This document shows, in pieces, positions 10,171 through 20,440 of a stretch of DNA of 64,000 bases. Origin of the DNA: Toxorhynchites rutilus septentrionalis (lineage: Eukaryota > Arthropoda > Insecta > Diptera > Culicidae). The notes below the pieces were generated by a model, which saw nothing but the letters and a program-made list of their open reading frames with translations, had not been told where the DNA came from and did no database searches. Both the position numbers and the translations under genes were made by a program. The stretch covers positions 158,027,108 to 158,091,107 of the forward strand of contig NC_073746.1 of the NCBI RefSeq assembly GCF_029784135.1, given 5' to 3'. The first letter of the stretch is position 1; the number at the start of each line of letters is the position of its first letter.

Positions 10171-10930
10171 ACTGATTGCAACATTTTAAAATGTTTTCTA
10201 TTTTTACTGTTAGAAATTGTAAAAGATACATGGGTATTATAGGTACCACTACAATTGCGTGTTCAGCGATTTTCCAGCAGACACAAAATACATTAAGAAC
10301 TATTCGAATCCGTAACCGCAAAATACAAACAAATCATACGCTAGGTGAAGCTGATTCCACCCAGTTGATGCACATAATGTACTAATTGACATGAACCCAA
10401 CGCACCGTTGCTTCCGTCTCCATGGTTGTCAAGTATCACGGCGTTCTTCACATATCACTCCGTTTGCTGGCGACCAGTTGCTTCCCCAACCGAAAGACAG
10501 TTCCATTCCCGTGCTCATTCTCCTCCTTCTCCGGTAGAACCTCAACCCCACGCGGCGGCAGACATCTGTGTGATATTGAGCCCGAAACCAGGCCTTTGCA
10601 TAAAAGCCAATTTTCTCCCAGCTCAAAGTTCCATAATGCGCGCACGTGTACGGTGAATTTGGTCAGGTTAATTAGTTTACTAATGTATGGAAAATGGAAT
10701 AATTGGTTGACAGCTTTTGTACCCGGTGATATACGCGTGTGTGCGGATATCGCACGGGTGGATGGCTCCAGTGATTCGCTGTCAAGTCTATGTCTACGAA
10801 AATGGTAACTGTTGGAAACCAAACGCAAATTCGATACCTGGGTGCATGCAATAGCAATTGCCTAGGATACATCCATTGCGTTGATTGATACGTTTGCGGT
10901 ATAAAACATGGACTGATTAATGCTGTTACT
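10171..10930. other. repeat-poor stretch, no gene recognised
   Basis: No repeat of this window occurs here. GC is higher around 10400-10650. Overlapping open frames exist on both strands (128 codons plus, 126 codons minus), but neither has a recognisable motif, and mutual overlap is typical of chance frames in GC-richer DNA. It may be single-copy intron or intergenic host sequence. Confidence 0.3.
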
Positions 10931-10964
10931 GAAGTTGCATATTAAAGTAATTGGAGTACCGCTA

Positions 10965-11698
10965 GGTTTCTTCGTTTTTTTCAAAAGTTAATACTTCATT
11001 TCGCAAAAAAGTTACAAATTAAATATTCAAAGTTTCCCATCTTTCTGGCAATGCACGAATCTCTTTGTCGAAATAATCGGCTGGTTTGTTGGGTAACCAC
11101 GAATCGAATCAATTTTTGACCTCTTCAAAATTGGAGAAGTGTTGGTCAACCAGGCGATGTTGCATCGATCGAAAAAGGTAGTAATCGGACGGAGCAATGT
11201 CTGGAGAATACGGCGGGTGGGATAGAACCTATCGCCTCAGCGTTTCCAAGTATGTTTCGACCGGTTTCGAGACAGGCGGCCGAGCATTGTCATACTGAAA
11301 AATAACTTTATCGTGTATCGTGTACTCGTATTGCGGCCGTTTTTCCTTCAGTGCACGGCTCAAACGTCGTCGATGTTGATGCATGGCCGGGGTATCCATA
11401 CTTTGCCCGACGTTTAGGATTGTCGTAATGGACCCACTTTTCATCGCTAGTAACGATTCGATGCAAAAAATCCTTTCTTTTATGCCGTTGGAGCATTTGT
11501 TAGCACGTGAAAAAACGGCGTTCGACGTGGCTTCAATTCATACGGCACTCAATGTCCTATCTTTCGGATCATTCCCTTTACTTTTAAATGATCTGATATG
11601 GTTTGCTGAGCTACTCCAAGTGTATCGGCAAGTTCTTGTTGCGTTTGTGACGGATCTTGATCGAGTTAAGCCTCCAATTCTTTATCACAAACTTTTGA
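10965..11698 (-). pseudogene. mariner (DD34D) transposase, 5'-truncated, frameshifted
   Basis: In order on the minus strand, across frames: 'LDQDPSQTQQELADTLGVAQ' (second HTH), 'GHWVPYELK', 'FLHRIVTSDEKWVHYD' (first Asp), 'YPGHAS', 'RLSRALKEKRPQYE', 'IHDKVIFQYDNARP' (second Asp), 'PPYSPDIAPSDYYLFRSMQ' (third Asp), and 'KPADYFDKEIRALPERWE' to a stop. All three DD34D catalytic aspartates are therefore still readable, but at least two frameshifts and an in-frame stop after 'ETLRR' break the gene. The 5' end is cut at 11697, exactly where the palindromic 16-mer begins. The left edge is approximate. Confidence 0.85.
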
Positions 11699-12080
11699 CG
11701 TAGGACTACGTCTTACATAACCATTGACACCAGAAAACAGGTCACGTTTTTATGAAATAAAGTTAACGTTAATAACTATTTTTGCTACGAACGGATTTTA
11801 ACGATTTGCGTGCCAATCGAATCGGAAATTTTCTAAGAATTGTTTGATATGCTATACATTACAATCCCATTGTCTGTATATGGTTTAAATTGATGAAAAT
11901 TGGAAGCATTCCCATTTCCCCATACATTATTTCTGTCCATTTGTATGCTTTCCCGAACAGAGCTGTCAATAACGGGCAACTTATGCAGCCGCTAGAATAG
12001 AAACAACGAAGGGGGATAGCGAAAAGAGAATATTTGCGAAGCAAACTTCACCCCTGAGAGAGAGGAGCCAGCTGAATGAC
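11697..12080. repeat. promoter-like unit P, copy 1, starting with GACGTAGGACTACGTC
   Basis: It starts with the palindrome at 11697-11712. About 330 bp are then collinear with copy 3 at 35070: 'cagaaaacaggtcacgtttt', 'gcgttaataactatttttgc', 'gaacggattttg-cgat', 'cccatacat', 'tgctttcccgaacagag', 'caataacg-gcaactta'. The ends differ after that. In copy 3 an ORF1 follows. Here the segment runs into the 20-bp arm CTGAGAGAGAGGAGCCAGCT at 12054. I read it as a 5' region (promoter/UTR) of a retroelement family, by inference. Confidence 0.55.
12054..12073 (+). repeat. 20-bp inverted repeat, left arm
   Basis: CTGAGAGAGAGGAGCCAGCT here is the exact reverse complement of 13964-13983. The arms are 1.9 kb apart and frame the acidic and Lys-rich fragments between them. 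The core is purine-rich, but 20 exact bases are beyond chance. Confidence 0.6.
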
Positions 12081-12252
12081 AGATAGTTTGTTTTCTTCTT
12101 ATTCTTCTTACGCATCATCATCAAGAAAATTCCAATCTGACAATTTCAATCAAGCATGTTGTTGTCATTCATTTATGAGAAAAGTGTTCAAACTTGACGT
12201 GAACCTTTGTTTGTGAGTATTTTTGTGCGTTTTTATCCCCGATTTGATTTTT

Positions 12253-12268
12253 GACGTAGGACTGCGTC
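12253..12268. repeat. palindromic 16-mer, one mismatch
   Basis: GACGTAGGACTGCGTC, a one-base variant of the palindrome that starts unit P. It is followed by 'taacagg' and stands alone here, without the collinear P body. Confidence 0.5.
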
Positions 12269-12645
12269 TAACAGGAATATATGGGGGGTATAAGAAGGAT
12301 CATGTAGGAAATAATAAAAGATGTACCAGGCCAGCCCACATCATGGCTTCCAGCAGCATCGGCCCATTCCAACATTTTTTTTTACTTTTGATAATTTCGA
12401 TATAGGTGTTCTAAAGAATTATTTCGATGATTACTAAAACAATATCCGAATTTTTTTTCATTCTTTCATTCATTCTTTCACTGGTTCCAGGTTGATCTAT
12501 TGCTGCAAGCTCAGTGAATCGATTTGCAATTTGCAATGTGGGCGATGATTGTATATTCTCCGATGCAATTTGAATATGCAACGTATGTGGAATATATAAA
12601 ATAAGTGCTAATCTTCCAATTAAAAGAGTTAACATTGATTTCTCT

Positions 12646-12979
12646 CAGGTGCATTTTGATGGAATTTTGTTTGCGTCCGATGGAAATAATAGTAGGTTGA
12701 CTAAAAAGGATGCTGTGTCTGCAATTTTAACAGGCAGTGATCACGATTCGGATGAAGATGAGAATTATCCTACCAGTCTCTCGTCATCTTTGCCATGATA
12801 TTCCTGCCCATCACTGATGGACCATTCATATGCAAATTTTAAATTTGACATGCAGGTTGCTAATCAAGGCAATAGTATCACTGAAGATCCAATCGAATTG
12901 ACCGATAGTGAAGGTGAACCAATTGGTCTTGTCCACAAAACTAAAAGGGTCAAGATTCTTTCTCCCCTTTATGTGTGAT
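12646..12979 (+). other. two short acidic open segments, unknown
   Basis: The first segment ('DGNNSRLTKKDAV', then 'LTGSDHDSDEDENYPTS', ending in a stop at 12798) follows a pyrimidine-rich 'tttctctcag', a plausible 3' splice site. The second ('VANQGNSITEDPIELTDSEG', then 'HKTKRVKI', ending at 12979) follows 'gacatgcag'. Acidic, serine-rich N-termini occur in piggyBac-type transposases and in many host nuclear proteins. Neither piece is diagnostic. They could be exons of an old gene or chance frames. Confidence 0.2.
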
Positions 12980-13329
12980 TTAATTTGTATACCATTTCCC
13001 ATAGACAACATAACTGTCGCTTCCAAACAGTCTACATAAATGAAGCGCTCACTCTGCTCTCCCTCACAACACTCACTTTCCTTTTATGGCATTGATGAGT
13101 GAACATTGTTTGTGTGAGTGTCGATCCGGAATGAATTGTCTTTCTCAAGATTCATTGTACCCCTAAAAAGTGCTCGAAAGATGTAATCTTACGTTGATCG
13201 CACTTGATCGAAGAAATTACAAAAAGAATGTATTTGACCGCAGTATTTGATAAACTCTTTCTGAAAAGAACTGGATTTGATTTGCTGAAAACACTATCTT
13301 GTTTTCTCTCGTGTTGTGCGTTATGTGTG

Positions 13330-13559
13330 GCTATGGTAGTTTTTTTCGAAGCTGCTACTGATTTCTATGGCTTCGGCGTTTTCGGCTTGCATGCAGCGAT
13401 TTTTGAGGATTTGTTTGACTTTTGCTTTCGGACAGCCACACCAGCAGAATCAGCAGCTTTCTTCTTGCTGGTCGCCTTCTTCACAGTAGCAAGTTTTTTT
13501 TTTGTAGCAGTAACTGTTCCAAAATGATCTAACCGCTGTACAATTATAATTGAGTGCAT
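13330..13559 (-). pseudogene. Lys-rich histone H1-like tail fragment
   Basis: The minus frame contains 'TATKKKLATVKKATSKKKAA', then 'SKIAACKPKTPKP' and, after a stop, 'KSVAASKKT'. The composition (Lys/Ala/Ser/Thr/Pro, short K-K and KPK repeats) is that of the C-terminal tail of linker histone H1, which binds linker DNA. I cannot recognise a globular winged-helix domain upstream, and an in-frame stop splits the tail. If real, it is a decayed or partial H1 copy. Low complexity makes a chance or unrelated Lys-rich origin possible. Confidence 0.35.
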
Positions 13560-13963
13560 TTCCGAGCTTGCACCTTATATTCCTTATATACAGATTTTTG
13601 TGATTTCAATAGCTTGCCTTCAAAGCAATTTTTTAGCTATTGAAACAAGTTTTTGGATCAATAAGTAACACACATATAACGCGTAGACATTTTATCTTTC
13701 GAATGAAGCGGTTATCATTACATTTCTTTCAACCGGCGAAGAGGTTTTATTGCTCAAAATCTTGTTTCTCCAATGTAACACTCTTGTTTTCGAAGCTTTG
13801 AACTTACACCCCTGTATAGAAATGAAGTCCGACGTCAAAATTATTTTCACATAAAATGTCTTGCAAAAAAATGTCATTTTGAAATTTTCTACATATTTCA
13901 GTACTTCCCCTTGGTTCACCGTGACTGGTCCGCGCTGACATAAGGGTGATCACAACAAAAGCG

Positions 13964-13983
13964 AGCTGGCTCCTCTCTCTCAG
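13964..13983 (-). repeat. 20-bp inverted repeat, right arm
   Basis: Exact reverse complement of 12054-12073. It is followed by 'cttcaccctagca', which resembles the 'cttcacccc' beside the left arm, so the arms may derive from inverted copies of one longer unit. Confidence 0.6.
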
Positions 13984-13989
13984 CTTCAC

Positions 13990-15170
13990 CCTAGCATAGT
14001 AAGTAAGCTGTCGCTAGCGTATAAGTATTGCATCTCCTCTGAGGAAAATTCTCAGAATCTTTCTGTGCCCGAAACAACAAAGGTCGCTTATTGCGCTTAT
14101 CGCTTATCGAGCTGTGAACTCTAGCGAATATTTCACTTGAAGTGCATCTGACACTGCAATTAACCCAACCATCCGAGCTTGCCAAGGCTTTGTGTGTGTT
14201 GCTTGTTTTCGTTGGCGAAACTTAGAACTTGTTCATTTCCTGTAGGGTAAATGATCTTGGTTTGTCCGATTTGGGGTGTTTTTATGCTACTAGTAAATGC
14301 AAATCGATTTTTCTTAATGAAAATCACACATAATCGATACGAGTTTGGGTTTGTTGAAAGCCTCAAGACTCTAGTTGCTAATACTACCATAAGGTGTTGA
14401 AATTATTCAAATGTTTATGTTTTTTAATGATTTTCCTTAAAGAGGGATTATGATCATGGTTTGACCACCGGTCCGGTTTTAGAAATCACCATTTTTGAAT
14501 AAAAACATTCGAATTCACAAGTAGATGTTGCATTTATCATTGCTTGAGTTTACTGTCATCATACTGATCCATTCAAAATTTAGGCTTTCTTCAGAATATT
14601 ACCTTTTCTTGGGCATTTTAAAAGTCTTACCCTCAACACACTCAACACACAGAGAATCTTTATTTCTGCTATTCGCGAAGGACACAATAAACAAACTGCA
14701 GTGCGCCAAGCGGTTGCCATAAAAATCATGTGGACAAAACAACATTATTGAATTGGACAACTCATGATCAGAATTGAGTTCATCAAAATGCGTTAATTTA
14801 ATGGTTTAGTTATGTAAATCTGATACAAATGGTGTGCAAGCATGATGTTTACAATATTATTAAGTGTTATAATCCAGAAAAGGTCTGAATACGTGCCAAA
14901 TAATCATTTGGTGATCGAAACACATTGCGACATATAACCAATTAGTGTATTGTTCTCGCGAAGGCAAGAAAGAATCGTTTCTTCTCGAAATGATTCTACA
15001 AAACCACGCAAGCCATTAAACCTTTTCAGGGTCCCCGGAGCATTTTACTAAAGAGTTATTTATGAAATTTCAATGTGTTTCGCCAATAATATCCGAAATA
15101 ATAAACCAACAAATTAAAAAAAAAAAGATTGCGTAGTCCGACGTCCTGAGCGGTCATGTCTCGGATACAA
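13990..15170. other. unassigned sequence
   Basis: No gene or element identified. Positions 14926-15000 ('ttgcgacatata', 'tcgcgaaggcaagaa-gaatc') resemble 36823-36900 and, more weakly, 31785-31830, so a diverged dispersed repeat probably lies here. Confidence 0.3.
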
Positions 15171-15171
15171 G

Positions 15172-15376
15172 CACTCGAATTTTTTTGGCGGTCCGGAACG
15201 TTCTTCGTCTTCCAAGTCAAAATTACAACTTTTAAACCGTGAAAACCACGTCTGACACGTTCGCTCAGTTGGATCATGGTCACCATAAATTTCCTTCAGA
15301 AAGCTTTTTTCTTCATATTGAAGTAATGAAAAAACACTCTCCGCAAAAAAACTCTCATTGGTACGGAATTCGACAT
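15172..15376 (-). pseudogene. mariner transposase N-terminus
   Basis: From an ATG at 15376 the minus strand reads 'MSNSVPMRVFLRRVFFHYFN', then after a small frame change 'FLKEIYGDHDPTERTCQTWF', then 'RFKSCNFDLEDEERSGPPKK'. This is the first helix-turn-helix (DNA-binding) module of mariner transposases, in the right order and position. Coding similarity stops after 'KKFE' at 15172. It does not continue the mariner at 10965-11698, because the HTH sequence types differ and 3.5 kb separate them. The outer end of the palindromic element lies only 55 bp upstream of the ATG. Confidence 0.75.
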
Positions 15377-15430
15377 ATTCGAAGTGGCAAAAAAATTATT
15401 TTGTTCTCGCTTCAACTTTTTAACATGAGT

Positions 15431-18349
15431 AATTCCAAATGAAATTGACAAATGACCAAAAATTAGTATTTTTGATTCGAATGAAAGTGTGTATTCCGTT
15501 TGGGTTAGAAGAAATATGAGTTTTCCACAGCAATTGGGAATTTTTTGACTCAAGCGTAACTTTTGAAAAGGGCGTATCGATTTTAGTAAGAGAAATCTTT
15601 GATAATTTATATCTCAAAAACTATGAGTCGTACCGAAATAGTGTCTTCTAAAGAGTTATAGAGTATTGATGGTTGAATATGAAAAAAATGTACACTGAGA
15701 AAAAAAATTAGTACTCTTTTTTTATTTACAAAATAAAAATCCAATTTGCAATATCCAAAATACATATTTTTATTTTTTTTCATACAAAATAGAAGTCATG
15801 TAGAAAAATTTAAAAAATGGGCCCAAGATGGTAAAACTATTTTTGACGAACTTTGTGGAACATCGAATTTTTAGGAATTTTCGAAACTTCGAATTTTTGT
15901 ATGTTAACAATCATTTTTAGCCACATATTATGAATCCCAATGTGGTTTAAAACAAAAAAGGTTATTATCCATTTTCTTTCTAAATGTAGCCATTCTCGAA
16001 ATATTTAAAAAAATATTTCTAATTTATTGTATTTTTTATAGTAAATAATCCCTTTTAATATGTTTGTCGTGTTATGCCGTCATGTTCATGAAATTTTATG
16101 AATTTGCTTATAATTTCCAACAACTTTCCCAAATACATCATCATGGTTCATTTTATTTACTCAAGCGTAACTTTTGAAAAGGGCGTATCGATTTGAGTAA
16201 GAGAAATCTTTGATAATTTATATCTCAAAAAATATGAGTCGTACCGAAATAGTGTGTTAGAAAGAGTTATAGAGTATTGTTGGCTTAATTTGAAAAAAAT
16301 ATACACTGAGAAGTAAAAATTGTACTCTTTTTTTTATTTACAAAAAAAAATTTTAATTTGCGACAATAAATTACAAATATTTTTTTAAATATTTCGAGAA
16401 TGGCTACATTTAGAAGGAGATAATAACCTTTTTTGTTTAAAATAACATCAGGACTCATAATTTGTGATTAAAAATGACTGCTAACATACAAAAACTCGAA
16501 GTTTAGAAAATTCCTAAAATTCGATGTTCCACTAATTTCGTCCAAAATATTTTTACCATCTTGGGCCCATTTTTTAATTTTCTACATGAATTCTATTTTA
16601 TATGAAAAAATTGAAAAAAAATATAAAAAAATACATATTTTTTGATATCGCAAATTAAAATTTTATTTTGTAAATAAAAAAAGAGTACTAATTTTTCTTC
16701 TCAGTGTATATTTTTTTCAAATTAAGCCAACAATAATCTTTAACTCTTTCTAACATACTATTTCGGTACGACTCATATTTTTTGAGATAAAAATTATCAA
16801 AGATTTCTCTTACTCAAATCGATACGCCCTTTTCAAAAGTTACGCTTGAGTCAAAAAATGAACCATGATGATGTATTTGGAAAAGTTGTTGGAAATTATA
16901 AGCAAATTCATAAAATTTCATGAACATGACGGTATAACACGACAAACATATTAAAAGGGATTATTTACTATAAAAAAGACAATAAATTAGAAATATTTTT
17001 TTAAATATTTCGAGAATGGCTACATTTAGAAGGAGATTGAGAATAACCTTTTTTGTTTTAAATCACATCAGGATTCATAATTTGTGGCTAAAAATGATTG
17101 TTAACATACAAAAACTGGAAGTTTCGAAAATTCCTAAAAATTCGATGTTCCACAAAGTTCGTCAAAAATAGTTTTACCATTGTTTGCGACTATTATTACA
17201 CCCGGTGCATATCACCCTGGACAAATCAGCTGTGTTGTCTGGTGTGAACGACCAGCAAATACCAGACAAACAAAAACGACATACAAAACATGGCAAACAA
17301 AACGTAGCAAACAGAAACAACGGAACCAACCCAACCATGTGCGAAAAGGAGACGAAAACAACATCGAGAACAGCAACAACAAATAGAAATCTCACCACAC
17401 CCGAAGATCAGCGGAGAGTAAAACATCGCACATGGGAGAAACAACATCAGTGCGCTGTGAAATCGTACTCCGGCGGAGCGATCGCAGTTGGGATTTGACC
17501 ATGGAGGAATGATTTTAATGTACTGTATACGCGTCGAATGATTGTCGGTTGAATAAGTCCAATGTAATTTAATGTTTAATGTTTTAATATAATCAATATT
17601 GTAATGTCGTATGTAATGTTGTGAAATAATAAGTGTAAATCGGATATACGTATAAAATGTTGTGAGTTGTGTAGAATAAAATGTAATGCCGGAATGAATA
17701 CGATATGTGTCGACAACTGTTACCGGTGTTTTTATTGGAGAGAGCAAGGAAATCAGCTGATTGAAGCGTAACAGATTGATGTGAGATGCTGGATGCACTT
17801 AGTTGCATATAAACAGTGCAAGTTCGATTTTCTGCCCAACTTAAGTCGTCGGCATGATAAGCGATTACGCACGCAATTAACACAGTGTTGGACGTGGAAT
17901 TGGGCATTCGAAGGTATTCCTGTCCAACAACCATCTTGGGCCCATTTTTTAAATTTTCTGCATGACTTCTATTTTGCATGAAAATTTTTTAAAGAAATCA
18001 AAAAATATGTATTTTGGATATTGAAAATTGAATTTTTATTTTGTAAATAAAAAAAGAGTACTAATTTTTTTACTCAGTGTACATTTTTTTCATATTCAAC
18101 AATCAATACTCTATAACTCTTTCTAAGACACTATTTCGGTACGACTCATAGTTTTTGAGATATAAATTATCAAAGATTTCTCTTACTAAAATCGATACGC
18201 CCTTTTCAAAAGTTAGGCTTGAGTCAAAAAATTCCCAATTGCTGTGAAAAACTCATATTTCCTCCAACCCAAACGGTATACACACTTTCATTGGAATCAA
18301 AAATACAAGTTTTAAAATCTGCATTTTTAGGACGATTTCATTTGGAATT
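15431..18349. mobile_element. large palindromic (foldback-type) element interrupted by a solo LTR
   Basis: The arms 15431-16340 and 16665-18349 are inverted copies of each other. They share 'ccaaatgaaat', 'acttttgaaaagggcgtatc', 'gatttct-cttact', 'agtcgtaccgaaatag', 'cagtgtacatttttttcat' and 'tgggcccaagatggtaaaac'. Without the 749-bp LTR the right arm is about 0.94 kb, matching the left arm of about 0.91 kb. The loop of roughly 320 bp itself contains a reversed piece of arm. No transposase is inside. Closeness of the left arm to a mariner 5' end suggests the arm began as a mariner 5' UTR/TIR region (inference). Confidence 0.75.
17181..17929. mobile_element. solo LTR, 749 bp, 5-bp TSD ACCAT
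   Basis: It begins TGTTTGCGAC and ends CCAACA, with TG...CA and inverted TGTT/AACA tips. The flanks are the direct repeat ACCAT at 17176-17180 and 17930-17934. Deleting it restores the arm sequence 'ttttaccat-cttgggccc', present uninterrupted at 15827-15840. A polyadenylation signal (AATAAA) lies near 17692. The size, the TGTT start and the 5-bp TSD fit a BEL/Pao or gypsy retrotransposon LTR, left by recombination between the two LTRs. The 190-codon minus-strand frame inside is not a gene. Confidence 0.85.
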
Positions 18350-18359
18350 GCTGATATAC

Positions 18360-19650
18360 TGAAAAAGACACGCAATGACAGTAGTTTTCCAACGAATGTC
18401 TGGAAATTTGATTCACTGGAATAATAATAAAGCTACGCCATCTGTTGTAAAACGGAAGAAACTTACCGGAACACCTAATAGTTTAACGGAATGACAAAGC
18501 TGAAGTAAACAAATCTTATGAAATTAATTATCATCCAATTTCTTCATTCTTCCCAATTTCCCGACGTCTCACACTGAAATTAATCTTCTTGAATCCAAAT
18601 ATATGTTTTAAGACACAATATCTTATGCCGTCCATTAATTCCCTAATAATTCACCGCCGAAGCCTCGCTAAACGATCACTTGAAAAATGTGAGAAATTTG
18701 TCGTGTCGCACTGCTTATCACCTTGTAGAGATCTCCAAAGTTTGTTTCGTTCATTCACGCGGCTTCCATTTCCTCCCATTTTCGTTCGGTTCCTCTGCAA
18801 AAGCGGGCTGCCGTTTGCCACCATCTGGACAGAGACCAATCGGCCCGGCAAACGTTTCGTCGTTCCCGCCAGTTCAATTAATACTAATCGATTTACAAAT
18901 CAGCTTACACGGTGTCGACATAATTAAGCTATTTGGCTTCGAATTAATTCCGATAATCCGATCGACGAAACGAAAAAATGGGTGCTTTCCTTTCGATCGC
19001 CCTCTTCAGGTCGGCGACTTTCAACACGTTCTCTCTCCCAGTCACTTCCAGCGAAACGAATTTTGATTTAGTCGTCGGAGTGGATTTGGCTAAATATGTG
19101 TTTAGTTGGTGGCGTATAACCAATTGGGAGCTGGGAGATGGTCGATTGTCGGAAAACAAAGACCGCCGGTCCATCGGATCGTCGATAACGCTTGCATAGC
19201 TTCTGGGGAAAGATCGCATTATCGATTGCAGCGCAGGTTTTGGATGGCGCTATAAAGTATTCATTTTACGAGCGTTAGCATAAAAGTGGCCGATATCGTT
19301 TGCGAGCTCGCTTTTCACGTTTTATCGCGCTCACTTTGGAAAGTTGCAGGGTAAGTTTAAGTTCCCATCGTGTGCACCTTTGCGAGCACGATACTCTCGT
19401 AAGTTAGTGGATTAGCAGAGGACAGCTGAAAATTATACTAACAAATCAATGGAACACCCATCTTTTTGGTATGTGAGATATTTTCAAATTCAAGTCTCAA
19501 TCAGGGAGATGCACAAATTAACTCTCATATGTGATTACCATACTATTGGGCATCCGATCGGTTTTCACATGTTTATTTTGGGAACTTTATACACAGTGTT
19601 GAGTTTTATCATAGGATAGAAGTAAATCGAGCTGGGTTCATTACAATTTT
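18360..19650. other. repeat-poor stretch, no gene recognised
   Basis: No repeat family of the window is found between about 18560 and 19640. Around 18850-19000 there are several homeodomain-type words ('tTAATac', 'aTAATCGAT', 'ataATTAagc', 'gaATTAAtt', 'gaTAATCCGATc'). Open frames of up to 128 codons on both strands carry no motif. It could be single-copy intergenic or intronic DNA with regulatory content; this is unproven. Confidence 0.25.
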
Positions 19651-19654
19651 TTTG

Positions 19655-20025
19655 TACATAGTTTTTGATTGAGCTTGAGTTTGGTTAGACTGTACACTTC
19701 GAAGTTACTCCGTGATGGACCTAAACCAGCGAAATTGTACAAAAACACACTGAATGAAGCTTGGAAGTAGCAAATCATTCTGATTGTGCAAGTTTTGGTG
19801 ATTGGAGCTTTAACTAGTCAATAACGACGTCAGCTACGCCCTAACAGTCACGAGGGGAAGGGAAGGAATGTTAGTAAGATATTCGTGGCCAGAAGGCCTC
19901 TATAGCGTGTTTCTCTTGCTATCATTATTGAAGGGAAAATAGTTAGTATAAATGGGTAAGAATAATAATTCACTGCGGCAAGCGATGTGATTCTGTTAGC
20001 GCGGATTCAACCACTTAACGATGAT
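19655..20025. repeat. dispersed repeat D, copy 1
   Basis: Collinear over about 350 bp with 38330-38690: 'gagcttgag-ttgg-tagact', 'tccgtgat-gacct-aacca', 'agcaaatcattct', 'gggaaggaatgttagta', 'gaaggcc-ctctatagcgt', 'attcactgcgg-aag-gatgt'. A short piece of its end also occurs at 9708-9750. No coding sequence, TIR or LTR is evident. It may be the 5' or 3' non-coding part of a retroelement. Confidence 0.6.
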
Positions 20026-20265
20026 GACGGAGGGTATCCATCAGAACCTAAGAAGGCAACCGGGAAAAAACCTCTACAGTAAAACGAGCTGATGATATAT
20101 TTCGTAATTCATAATTTTGCGAATTATAAAACATTTCACATATTCGACACTCGACGACGGAGGGTATCCATGGGAACCCGATAAGGTCAGTCGGAAAACA
20201 CGTCCTCAGTAGAAAAGACCAACGAAATATTTCGTATTTCATCACGTTGCGAATTATTTTAGACT
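20026..20265. repeat. tandem duplication, unit about 130 bp
   Basis: Two units start at 'gacggagggtatccat' (20027 and 20155). Each contains 'cagt-aaa-gacc/gagct-acgaaatatttcgt' and ends in 'ttgcgaatta'. Divergence between units is moderate, so the duplication is not recent. Confidence 0.6.
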
Positions 20266-20440
20266 CAACATTTATAGATTTTTAGAATTCAAATTTTCTT
20301 TGTTTTCAATTTTTCAATTTTTTATTTTTTGATTCTTCGACTTCAAAATATTTCAGTCTTTTGTTAAACTTTTTTTTTCTGATTTTTAAATTTTTGAGCT
20401 TTAAGATTTTTCGATTTTTTGATTCCCGATGTTCGGTGTT
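20266..20440. repeat. T-rich imperfect 'gattttt' repeat, block 1
   Basis: Low-complexity sequence of 'gatttttt/aattttt' words on the plus strand. Together with 21455-21828 and 23220-23560 it is a degenerate relative of the pure (TTTTAGA)n arrays further right. Confidence 0.7.

Noticed and set aside
10422..10828. Overlapping 128- and 126-codon ORFs on opposite strands
   Set aside because: Mutual shadows in a GC-richer stretch. Neither has recognisable domains or a convincing start context.
13990..14190. Histone core-gene remnant upstream of the H1-like piece
   Set aside because: Short similarities to H4-like words appeared only with repeated frame changes, which could fit almost any sequence.
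17226..17798. 190-codon minus-strand ORF
   Set aside because: It lies wholly inside the solo LTR (17181-17929), which explains the sequence.
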